Shown in pieces: positions 11,350 through 21,228 of a stretch of 64,000 nt of DNA (the first letter of the stretch is position 1; the number at the start of each line of letters is the position of its first letter). The translations under genes and the position numbers were made by a program. The stretch covers positions 130,956,754 through 131,020,753 of the forward strand of contig CP136061.1 of the NCBI GenBank assembly GCA_032622095.1, read 5' to 3'. Source of the DNA: Siphonodentalium dalli (Eukaryota > Mollusca > Scaphopoda > Gadilida > Siphonodentaliidae). The notes beneath the pieces are model-generated. The model worked only from the letters and a program-made list of their open reading frames with translations. It did no database searches and was not told where the DNA came from.

Positions 11350-13035
11350 TTAATGATTTTTCGTAGTTTTTTTTATTAATTTTACCATTCCATGAAATGT
11401 TACAAAATCCAATTTTGATTTATATTTTAAAGTAAACTCATTGTATGACATGAAACTCCCAGATGGGATTTTAAAATCTGAAATAGTTACTATCCTTTCG
11501 GTCATAAACATGTTTATTCGTGGTTCTACAAATTTGGCTGTGGCATTAAAACCGATCAATGGTAGGGTATCAAAGTCTATCTGACTTATAGGATGTAATT
11601 TATTACAGTATACCATCCATGCGTTAATTACATCTCTCCAGAAAGGATTATCAACAGCTTGAGCATGCTTCTTTAAAATAGATGGGGTCATTAGGTACCA
11701 ACATGTATTAAATATGGGGGCAGAATTTTCAAGAATGATAGTCCATGATGTATCTTGAACTATACATCTTTTAATCCATGATATTTTCATTGAGTTCATA
11801 AATCCATTTAGATCAGTCATTGCACATCCACCATTTGTATAATCTTGTATAAGTTGTTTCCTACTAATTCTATCTGGACCATTCTTCCAAACAAAACCAA
11901 AAAGAGTTTTATTTAGTTCTTTAATGAATTGTGCTGGAGGGTTTGGTAATGCTAGGAATAAGTGTACAATTTTTGAAATAGCTAGGGATTTTACTACAGT
12001 TATCCTGCCTAGTGCAGTCAAGTTTCTTCTACCCCATGTTGAAAGTATGTTTTTTATTTTATTTAATCCATTAGAGAAATTTATATCAATCATTTTGTTA
12101 ATATCGTGATTAAATTCAATACCCAATATTTTGAATGTTTCCGGATTCCATTTTAATTTCCACCTGTCACAAATGGTCTCTGTACAATCTGATTTGGTAC
12201 CTATCCAAACTGCCTGCGTTTTATTGTAATTAATTTTCAGTCCTGAAACGTGTTTAAATTTATCAAGGATATACATGGTTGCTTCCAGTGACTCGGGTGA
12301 ACCGTCCAAAAATATGGATGTATCATCAGCGTATTGAGATATTCGTATATTTTTATTACCAACATTGATTCCATTAACTGCCTGAGAGTTTCTTACCATA
12401 ATACCTAGAATTTCAACACATAATAGAAATATATATGGGGATATAGGATCGCCTTGTCTGCACCCCCGCTCTAAATTAAAAAATCTGGATATCTGACCAT
12501 TCATGTTTATACATGACGATGAATCACAATAAAGGGTTTGTATATAATTGATGAACGTTTGACTAAACTTGAAATATTTCAAAACAGCGATAATAAATTT
12601 CCAAGAAATCGAATCAAACGCCTTCTCAAAATCAATCATTAGCATAAGTCCAGGTATTTTGTTTTTCTTTGTAAATGACATCATGTCCATCATAAGCCTT
12701 ATGTTTTCCCCAATATATCTACCAGCTATAAATCCAGTTTGATCTGGATGTATTAATGTAGGTAAGAACTTTTTCAATCTATTTGATAACACTCCAGTAA
12801 GTATTTTGTATGTTACATTTAAGAGAGAGATCGGTCTCCAATTTTTCAGAAATTGTCTAGGTTTGTTATCTTTTGGTAACAGTGTGACAATACCCTGCCT
12901 TTGTGTAGTCGACAGCTTTCCTATACTTAAACCATAATTCATTGATCTGACCAGGTAGGCTCCCACATCAGTCCAAAAAAAATTGTAAAACTCTACACTG
13001 AAACCGTCATTTCCCGGGCATTTATTGTTTTTCAT
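11350..13035 (-). pseudogene. LINE reverse transcriptase domain
   Basis: 561 codons. In order: K-N-N-K-C-P-G-N-D-G-F (RT motif 0/1, near residue 5), a W-R-P-I-S-L-L-N segment (about 66), I-D-F-E-K-A-F-D-S (motif A, about 133), the R-G-C-R-Q-G-D-P-I-S-P motif (about 190) and Q-Y-A-D-D (catalytic motif C, about 235). Catalytic Asp residues are present. The frame ends at a stop near 11350 after a frameshift in a homopolymer. The true ORF2 start lies upstream and the Met at 13035 is internal. Product: RNA-directed DNA polymerase of an L1-like retrotransposon. Confidence 0.9.
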
Positions 13036-13052
13036 ATTTTTAAGATAATTAA

Positions 13053-13638
13053 AGGGGTACTGTACGCCATTTTCATTAAATTTCCGGTGACAACAACGAT
13101 CTAATATCGATAATATATAGAAACATAAGTAATTTGAGTCGAAGATGTATTCTGTAAACGCTCTGAAGGTTAATAGGCTATCTTAAAATTTAATAATTTA
13201 AAAGTTAATAATTTGATATAAATTGAATTTATGACTGGAGCCATAAAATGGCGTCAATTAAATTACGAATTACCGTAATCAAAAACAGTAATTGAGGGAT
13301 ACTGGATTGTTAAACCGATCGCACACACGATCGCTTAAAATATTATGATGATACGGGGAGAACACTCAAGCCACTCACTGACTAGCGATGATACAATAAC
13401 TTAAATGATTATATGGGACTAGTATGCATATAATATAACTTTTATTTGATTCATTTGGTTGAAAACTTTACAAAAATTACTCGACAACGACAATTTGTAT
13501 TTTTGCATTCCGGTAAATTTGTCATCCGTAACATGACTTCGTACTCGACAGACTTTCAAATAATGGAAAAATTGTTACCTTATTCTCCGACTCGGAGACT
13601 ATAGAAACCAACAACAACATTTGGCGTACAGTACCCCT
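13053..13638. mobile_element. TTAA MITE A1, nested in the LINE
   Basis: 586 bp bounded by AGGGGTACTGTACG...CGTACAGTACCCCT and flanked by TTAA (13049-13052, 13639-13642). Removing the element plus one TTAA leaves the LINE frame open across the junction. It belongs with A2 and A3. The interior is diverged from them ('ccggtgacaacaacgatctaatat' is shared with 'ggtgacaatagcgatctaatat'). No transposase frame. Confidence 0.85.
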
Positions 13639-14661
13639 TTAAGCGCTTCACCATATGTAATGGGATTATCCAAGTAGTCACAGTCATTCTGTGTAAGTTT
13701 TGTTACATTTTTTTCCTTTATTTCATTCACATCTTTAAGTATTGCCTCAATATCAAGAGGTAGACTTTCATCGTCTTTATTTTTATATAGAGTTTCATAA
13801 AACATGGTTGTTTCATCTAATATTTCATGTTGTTCATATATTGTTTCACTCGTCTCCCGTTCGAGCTTTTGGATTATTTTAGATGTAAAGTTACGCTTTT
13901 CTAAATTTAGAAAATATTTTGAGGGTTTTTCACCATCGCTTAGCCATCTTGCTCTTGATCTAACAAAAATGCCATTTAATTTCTCTTCTCTCAATGTTTC
14001 TAATTCATGTTTTATTTTTTTGCTTTCTGCTAACTCAGTTTCTGTTGGGTTAACTATTTGTTCTAACAGGTCTATTTTAGTTGTTAAGTCCAATTCTTTG
14101 CATTTTCTTTTTTTTGATAGATGAGCACAAAAAGGTATTGATGCACTGCGTATTTCCATTAGAACCATTTCAAAAAATAGTTGGTCATTTATACTAAATT
14201 GCACTACATTTTGGTCTATTTCTTCACTGTTTCTTGTTGTTGCATATTGGTTAATAACCGTTTTTATTGTGTCCTTCACTAACTGTATATATTCCTTATT
14301 TTTCAGCAATGAATTATTAAATTTCCAGAATCTTCTTTCTCTCTTAAAATTGTTAAATTTTAGTAATACTGATATTGCCGAATGGTCAGTTTTATATCCA
14401 GGTAGTATATCACAATTTTCGACAGTGGGTATCATATCTTGTGAAATTAGAAAAAAAGTCTAATCGAGCTTGTTTGGTTGGGTTAGTTCGGCGCCATGTG
14501 AACCTTTGGGTATCAGGATTATTTTTACGCCATACATCAATTAGATTTAATTCATCAATCATTTTAATAACTTCGTCTCGTGCATGTGGGTTATTTATAT
14601 TAATATAGTTCATTTGATCAATGTTCGGATCCAAGATCAAGTTAAAATCACCACATATCAC
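13639..14661 (-). pseudogene. LINE endonuclease C-terminus and linker, frameshifted
   Basis: The 14661-14410 frame has I-C-G-D-F-N-L-I-L-D, F-T-W-R-R and R-L-D-F-F, which are APE-type endonuclease motifs. The frame then shifts, probably within the A run at 14451-14457, and continues in 14435-13639 with D-H-S-A-I-S (the catalytic C-terminal H motif) followed by a basic, coiled linker that leads to the RT. The MITE interrupts the end at 13638. The last few codons of the apparent open frame down to 13599 belong to the MITE. Confidence 0.8.
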
Positions 14662-14792
14662 TATGTTACCATTGTCTTTTTCTTCTAAATATGTTCTGAG
14701 ATCCTTATAGAAATTAGGTTCATCGTTATTCGGTCCGTATAAGTTGGAATATGTTGAGATGGGGACCCTCTGTTCGGATTGAGTACCTTTAA

Positions 14793-14997
14793 TATAATGC
14801 TATCATGAGTTGCTCCAACCAAAACAGAATGTAATACTATTGCGAGTCAGCCATTTTGATAAAGAAGTTAGGCTAGCTCCCTACCCATCCAAACCAATGA
14901 AAGCAAGAGGTGATATGTCATAGGAGTTAAGGTTAAGTTATGGATAAACCTATTTATTCACCAGGGGTGTTTAGTTACATATAACCACGAATTGCGC
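14793..14997. other. Short intergenic stretch
   Basis: Lies between MITE B1 and MITE A2. No feature recognised. Confidence 0.4.
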
Positions 14998-15001
14998 TTA
15001 A

Positions 15002-15644
15002 AGGGGTACTGTACCCCAATTTCAATAAATTCCCAGTGACAATAGCGATCTAATATGAATATTATATTATAAAATAACTAATTTGAGTCGACGATGGCTA
15101 CTGAAAACGTTCCAGTTAACAGGCTATCGTAAAAGTAAAATTGAATTATTTAATATAAATTCATTTATGGCTGGAGTCATAAAATGGAGAATTATGCCAT
15201 TACGAGTTACCGTTCTTGAAATCGCATATGTTGCGTGTCTTTTATCGACGGCCATTCGCGAACATTATTGAGTTGCAAACAAAACATGTTACCTGCAAAA
15301 GAAGGCCCGTTATAACCGATTCGGAAAAAAGGAGAAAGAAACTAGAGTCATAAAGCGTCAAGTATTTTATAGGGAGTGAGATTGTTCGATGGAAGAGATT
15401 GAATGCATCAATCGAAGCTGTGAGCAATGAACTTCCGGTTCTTCCTGCGACCTGCGTCTTCTCCGGTGAAGGTCAAAAACATGGCGCGTAGTTTGAAATC
15501 GTAATATTTTTGTTTCCAAGATCAATATTTTCTTCGCTAAATTAGGTTTATACGAAACTCATATAACACGATTACAATCTAACTTGAAAGTTATTTCAAT
15601 GGGAGTAAATAAAAAAATCGCCTATCTTTGTGTACAGTACCCAT
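15002..15644. mobile_element. TTAA MITE A2
   Basis: 643 bp, inverted ends AGGGGTACTGTACCCC and GTACAGTACCCAT, flanked by TTAA (14998-15001, 15645-15648). About 95% identical by eye to A3 (34459-35101). It landed on the central TTAA of a 'gcgcTTAAgcac' palindrome from another repeat; the uninterrupted relative is at 9507-9526. Confidence 0.85.
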
Positions 15645-15648
15645 TTAA

Positions 15649-16312
15649 GCACAATTAATTATTAAATGTGAATTTGGCCTCCCATACATATGGGCCTTAG
15701 TGGAGATGAGATTAAGCTATGACATGTTGCATATGGGACGGTGATGTGAAAAACTTCCTTCCAGACACCCTTTGGAAAGAAGCTTCAGGAAGTGTAAACT
15801 TTAAATAACTTGTCCCGATGTAACAGACATTTCAGTCTAGATCATTGTGTGCATGGAACAAGAGTGAGCAAATGTCTCAAACAGTAATGTGACTATTAAT
15901 GGCTAGAAAATAACTGTCATTGGTGCATGAAACTAATCAGTGAATTATTTGCATGTGTATCAACTCAGGTTATCTGTTACTCGACTCACAACACCTAAAG
16001 TATCCAAGTCCAGCATAGAGAATGTTTGTGATTTAGTATAATTGAAGTTGCTCCACTGGACTAACAAAAGTCGTATATGAAATAGTTAGAAATTATGGAA
16101 TTGTGTGTATTCTGCAAAATCACGTAGGTTTGCAGATATGAGCAATTTAGAAAATAATATTTCCAATTGCAGCGTGGTAAATATCCTCTCCATGTATTTA
16201 TTTCAAAATATGTCAACTCTAGTTGAATTGGAGCTTAACAACTGATGTCATGGATATGTCAACAGTGACCTGAAAGTGAAGATTCAGTTCACTGTCTTGA
16301 GATGTTATCAGC
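15649..16312. other. Intergenic sequence
   Basis: 15649-15695 is the other half of the palindromic repeat that A2 entered. The rest is AT-rich with no recognised gene or repeat. Confidence 0.4.
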
Positions 16313-16316
16313 TTAA

Positions 16317-17395
16317 CTCTTTCATCACTGAATATCATAGCTACATTTATCCCACAACCCTGAATATCTGGCAATAATATTAAGAAAATAGTATGTGCAT
16401 GTTATGTGTACTATACCCTATACTAGTAATTGATACCTATGGCAATCTATGTATTGTCATGTTCGGGAGATATTGAAGTATCAAATGAGTATGTTTGTGT
16501 GACTGTCAATTTGTCTCGTTAAGTAATTACAGGTATAAAACAGGTGAGAACCGGTAACATTTACGTAAAATCGCCTATTACATCTTGTTTTCTGTTATTT
16601 GTGGTGCAATATGAATACTACATCTCTAATATAGTTTTACGTTCATGTTCTACTAAACCTCGGTGAACCTATAGTCCATTTACCTCTGATAAACTGTGCC
16701 ATGACAACAGGTAGAATACATCCTTTACAGGTGTGGTGTATACAAAAATTATCCAATGTAGCATTATCAATGAAGGTATTCCTTATCAACTGGGGAAATG
16801 TATATAAACTCAACAAATAGGTCTTTATGTATGAACAAGTTGTGTTTTCAATTATGTTCCACATATCCTTGTAATCACTGTCACATTCTCCACTATAGAG
16901 TAATTACTTATTTTACTTCCATGCTCTGAATCCAGGTCAGACAGTTCATTATCGCTAGAGTTAGAGTGATCAATTTAGTCTCCACTATGATCTTTATCAT
17001 CTGAGACAAGCTGTTTTCTGGATATTTACTAACTGCACACAATATATCAAATACACAAACATTAAAATTCTCAAAGAATTCATCCTCAGAAAACTCGTCA
17101 CCATCACTATCACCCGATATGTTTATAAATTTAGTTTGCTTTGTCTATGCCTGTTTGGAAAGGAATAAAACTCGTTTCTATAACATTTTTGAGATAAAAC
17201 CAAGTTTATATATTTCCTGTCTATGCTCCAGAATACCCCCACATTAGATAAACTTTAATTGCCATATGTTTGTGATTCAAAAGCAATTTAAACACAGGAT
17301 GCCTGTGTTTGACATAATAGACCGCTACAGCGGGCTGCCGTGATGAAGCGTAATTGTTAATTTGGCCGCTACAGCGGGCTGCCGTGATGAAAGAG
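16317..17395 (-). mobile_element. PiggyBac-like element, decayed (family E relative)
   Basis: Ends CTCTTTCATCAC (16317) and GTGATGAAAGAG (17395) are inverted and flanked by TTAA (16313-16316, 17396-17399). The right subterminal region has a direct repeat 'gccgctacagcgggctgccg' (about 17321 and 17366). On the minus strand around 17130-16880 broken frames carry acidic clusters (S-D-G-D-E-F-S-E-D-E and S-S-D-N-E-L-S-D-L-D-S-E), like the acidic N-terminus of piggyBac transposases. A further frame at 16864-16643 includes C-I-H-H-T-C-K-G-C. No catalytic DDD core is visible, so it is at most a remnant. TIR and TTAA are solid; the coding link is tentative. Confidence 0.6.
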
Positions 17396-17399
17396 TTAA

Positions 17400-18390
17400 T
17401 ATGTAATATAGCCTAAACACATGTTTGGTTCATGTAATAGCTTGCATGGGAAAATGATATCTCACTTGATATGTAGGGGGATATGCTGGGAAATTTATAA
17501 TTCGTTTTGGAAAATTGGATGCATGTACCTTATACAGTAAGTTATACTAGTGTTTTGTGGTGTTCAGCTTCTAGTGGGTTACTGTATTTGTTCACTACAT
17601 CGATGCATTAGAATTTCCATTTAGCACCACCATATTTGTGGTAGATAAATGCCTATCAGCCAGTATTTGAAAATAAATCTTCATATTTGCCTGTATTAAC
17701 TATTTTTTTCAATTAAAACAGCTTCTGAAACAGGTTAAACTGGCATTTGAACTAAATGAGATAATTTCCCAGCCAGATGAGTGATAACAGTAGGGTTTTT
17801 ATGCAGATTTAGACAAAAATTAGTGAAATTTGGGGCAGGGGTAGGTGTAAATATAATTGGGAGTAAACAATTTTTTTTTGCAGGTTTGGGGGTGGTGGAT
17901 CCCCGAAAATACCACATGCAAAAAAAAAAAACGGCATAACTTCCGGCAAATTATTTACTACCCCCCCCCCCACCCACTATACTGGCTATTATTCTCAGGT
18001 TAAAATAGATGCTGCTATTATATCAGCTACATGTGCCCAGCACAGAGCGAGAGTTTAAGTTGTTTATGTTAAGCTGAGTCTGCTCTAAAAAGAGTGAGAA
18101 ATTCTCTATCAGGCAGATGTACCCTTGCCAGATGTCAGTATTGGAGGATCCTGAAAAGTCATGTGATACTGTTTTCGTTTATCTCAGAAGACTATGTTTG
18201 ACTGAACACCATGACCAGTTTTTTTATGCTTTCTTCTATGTATCTGCTTTCTAACTCACTATATGAATGTCATGATTCCTGCCCATATATGTATGACAGT
18301 TGAGAAGATATAATTGTTCAAGTGACTTATTCCGGTCACCATTTGTCGAGGTTGCGAAAGTTGAATGCCAAAATATTTCTTAGAACAAAT
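17400..18390. other. Intergenic, with A/C homopolymers
   Basis: 17920-17931 is an A run and 17961-17971 a C run. There is no credible exon; the only open frame (17917-17735, minus) is low-complexity and unrecognised. Confidence 0.4.
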
Positions 18391-18890
18391 TATGGAGATT
18401 ATTATAAATAACTTCCGTGGATATCAGCGACTAACACATTCTTATCAACATTAACTAGTGCCCCTCCTGTCTGCATCTCTGACACAAACAGCACCAAATG
18501 TGGCATCTTTAATCCACATGATTTGACTCTTGGTATCAATGGAGAAGAATTAACGTGAATTACTTTGGTATATTCAAACCATGCCAATTAGACTCCTGAT
18601 ATCATGGAGATGATTATGTATAAGTTTGGTGGTAATCAGCAACTAATACAATTCTTATCAAATTTAGTGCCCCCCCCCCCCCCCCCCCAAATCTCACCGA
18701 AACAGCACAAATTTTTGTGTCTTTAAATAGCATGATTAGATTCCGCGTATCATGGAGAAGAATATTTATCAATGTAAATTGGAATAATTGTCAATGGAAA
18801 TCGAAGCTAAATATAATTACTAATTATCTGCAACATCTGAAGTGACATCAATTTTGGTGCCCCTCTCCCCCTCCATGCACCCCTGCCATT
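18391..18890. repeat. Degenerate tandem repeat, about 150-200 bp unit
   Basis: Three diverged copies begin near 18391, 18600 and 18752. Each has 'tatcatggaga.(g/a)att.t', an 'atcagc(g/a)actaa(c/t)aca' or equivalent, and ends in 'ta(g)tgcccc'. A C run at 18669-18688 expands the second copy's end. Confidence 0.5.
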
Positions 18891-19380
18891 CTTCTAATTA
18901 TTACCCATTTTGTGATAACAATAATTCATTTTGTGATATCACAAAGTGAATATATGATGTCACAAAATCAAATAAGGGATATCATAAAATTGAATGTGAT
19001 ATCACATATTTGATTTTATGATATCATATATTCATTTTGTGATATCACTTATTCTAATTTGCGATATCATATATCCATTTTGTGATATAAATAATTCAGA
19101 CAAAAAGACTATTTATTGATATAACTAAATGCATTCAGTAATATCATAAAATATTTATTGATATTGGCCTAATGGAATTAATTTATGATATCACAAATTC
19201 GAATTAATGATATCACTAAATGCTTTTCTATTTTGTGATATTATATATTTGATTTTATGATATCTTAAATTCATTTTATGATATCACTATTAAATTCGAT
19301 TTAGTGATATCATATATTCATTTTGTGATATCAATAAATACTAGTTAACACTAGTGATATCATGAAGGATAACAAAATGA
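18890..19380. repeat. GATATC-palindrome satellite-like block
   Basis: About twenty copies of 'tgatatca' or one-base variants, spaced irregularly at 20-45 bp and separated by 'attttgtgat', 'attcattttg' and 'aaattcgatt' blocks in both senses. A shorter relative is at 8925-9020. Confidence 0.6.
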
Positions 19381-19579
19381 GTTATTGACAATCACATTCA
19401 AATTGACGAAGAATAGATCAATAAATAACACATAATCAGTGTATTTGTATGATGCTGATTCCAGTTAGGTAACTCTTTGATGTGTAATTATTTTATTGCC
19501 TTTGATAGGGATGTTGAAAGATAGTCAAGTTCTTCCTAAAAATGTTTTATATAGTTTCCAGTGGTACAAAATAATATAC

Positions 19580-19810
19580 ATACGTGTCAAAGACGCTTCT
19601 ATCAATTAATATCAATATTTTCTTATATATTGCTACAATCAATTACTATTTTAGAACAGACCGTATATTCAGGTGATCTCAGATAGAGATAAGTTCCCCC
19701 ACTCATGTTTCCGCCAGCTAAATTTTTTTTTCCAAATTGATGAATGTATTATACTCGACAATTTGAAATAAAATCAACACTAATTGATAGAAGCGTTTCC
19801 GGACAGGGGT
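19580..19810. repeat. Dispersed inverted-end repeat (family D, copy 1)
   Basis: Left 'cgcttctatcaattaatatc' (about 19590) and right 'actaattgatagaagcg' (about 19779) are inverted, enclosing 'tttttagaacagacc'-type sequence. The same layout occurs at 38690-39010. A MITE is likely but the target duplication is unclear. Confidence 0.5.
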
Positions 19811-20690
19811 CTTCGATTCATATTTATTATTTTATACCATGGGGATTATATAAAACTTGTTATAGGAAGAGATAGACAATTTTTAACTGAAAAGTTCAGT
19901 AGATATGCTCATCTAGCATCCCAAAGCTGTCTATCAAACTTTTCAGTATTACATGTTTACAAATAAAACCCAGGGTTCAAACTCTATTCGGAAATGAAAT
20001 TTAAGCACTTTTTGAGGACTGGGTAAGGTGTTTTAATGAATTTTTTTAATTATTGTAATCTGCGGTAATTTCAGCATTCAACATCTTAATTATTTCTTCC
20101 AAAATTGACGTCTATTTTCTTCAAACACACCTCATACTAAGGTTTATATTCATGTACAGAATGTGTGTGAATTTCTTATTGCACATGAACTCCATCCAGT
20201 ACATGACCGAAGTTCAGCTCTGATTGTCCAAATGAATCTCAGTAATATACATCCGTGTATATGGAGTTGGCACTAAATTGACCCATCAACGTTCAAACTC
20301 AAAGGGTTAAGCATTATTTTAGGCCTAGTTCTAAGTCGTAATGCGAGGTCGGGTCGGTGGTCATGCAGGCATACATAAAAGTTAATTCGTACACTGGTTC
20401 ATATGCACATTTTCCTTTTTGATATTACTATAGGCTCTAGGCCTACTAGTTGATGCTGGTTGATGTCTGAAAAAAAGATAAATTTAAGTTTGTAATTTTT
20501 TATTCTACTGTAGGCCCTAACACTGGCCCTAGTTATTTTTTGTTGTCATTCCAGGGGATTCAACATATTTTTCATCTACTCACCAGCTGTACTCACACAG
20601 ATGAATAGGCTGGGTTATAAATATACCAATATAATCACATAATATTCTACCTTTGTTGATTGCTTCGAGTTCAATTTTGCACATGTTTGT
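19811..20690. other. Intergenic sequence
   Basis: AT-rich, no credible exon or RNA gene. The plus-strand 60-codon frame at 19784-19966 is unrecognised and starts within family D. Confidence 0.4.
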
Positions 20691-21152
20691 TAACAGGAAG
20701 TAACATTTAATTTGGTCTTTCAAAGATGGGACCAATATAGAGCGGTTGGTCGTTTTTACAGAGGGGACCAACATAAAGCTTTGATGTTTTGGGGTGGGTG
20801 TCTAAAATTTTATGAAAAAAAAATTCAAGAAAGGGTGGGTGGGTGTAAAAAAAAGACCCCCACGTCTCGCAACTTTTTTACGGCCCCTCCCCCCCCTAAT
20901 TTCTGTGGTAATCAAGGACTTTTCAAGGGCAAAGATTGATTGTTAAATACTCGTCATCTATTTAAGCACTTTTTAGGGACTGAGCCAACTTTAAACCCTT
21001 TTCATTTTGACGTACAAACCCTGAAACCTTAAAGCTTGAAAAGCCTGAAAGTGATAGACCATTTTTAAAGTATAAGAAATATGCAATACTTGTATAAACA
21101 TTTTTAATATAAATTATGCTTGATCCAAACAAAACATAAAACAAACACATGA
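20690..21152 (-). other. HSPA14 3' flank / 3'UTR region
   Basis: Lies downstream of the HSPA14 stop. On the minus strand ATTAAA (21108-21103) is about 45 bases past the stop and is the only nearby polyadenylation-like hexamer seen. 20830-20900 has G- and C-rich runs resembling 9270-9400. Confidence 0.35.
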
Positions 21153-21228
21153 TCAGCTAACATCGAGGATGACAGATTCAACTCGTTGAGTGCTCTCTTC
21201 TGTGCATGTGGCATGTAGAGAACAGTCC
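21153..21228 (-). CDS. HSPA14: HSPA14 exon 13 (last) with stop codon
   Basis: 76 bp after the acceptor tttttcAG; TGA at 21155-21153. Completes a Lys codon split with the previous exon and encodes D-C-S-L-H-A-T-C-T-E-E-S...V-I-L-D-V-S. It aligns with the human C-terminus (R-D-G-S-L-H-V-T-C-T...). Confidence 0.92.

Larger units (their letters stand above)
10289..14743 (-). mobile_element. 5'-truncated L1-like LINE, containing a nested TTAA MITE
   Basis: On the minus strand it reads: partial APE endonuclease (from 'LYGPN' near 14743), reverse transcriptase with YADD, C-terminal CxxC...H...C zinc knuckle, a 3'UTR, AATAAA (10316-10311) and a poly-A tract (T run 10289-10303 on the plus strand). 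Everything before the middle of the endonuclease, and any ORF1, is missing, as expected for 5'-truncated target-primed insertion. The coding region is broken by at least two frameshifts and by a 586-bp MITE. L1/Tx1-type is my classification from the 'IGENIRL' and 'IDFEKAFDS' style motifs. Confidence 0.85.
10021..14788. mobile_element. TTAA MITE B1, split by a LINE
   Basis: Left end AGGTACTCAATCCGAT and right end TCGGATTGAGTACCT are inverted repeats flanked by TTAA (10017-10020, 14789-14792). The left part (10021-10288) is nearly identical to 30145-30411 of copy B2, and the right part (about 14744-14788) matches B2's right end. The middle is replaced by a minus-strand LINE. About 165 bp of B2's interior have no counterpart here. 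Confidence 0.75.

Noticed and set aside
13053-13638. An intron within the LINE
   Set aside because: It has TTAA duplications and family A inverted ends, not splice signals, and LINEs are copied from unspliced-intron-free RNA.
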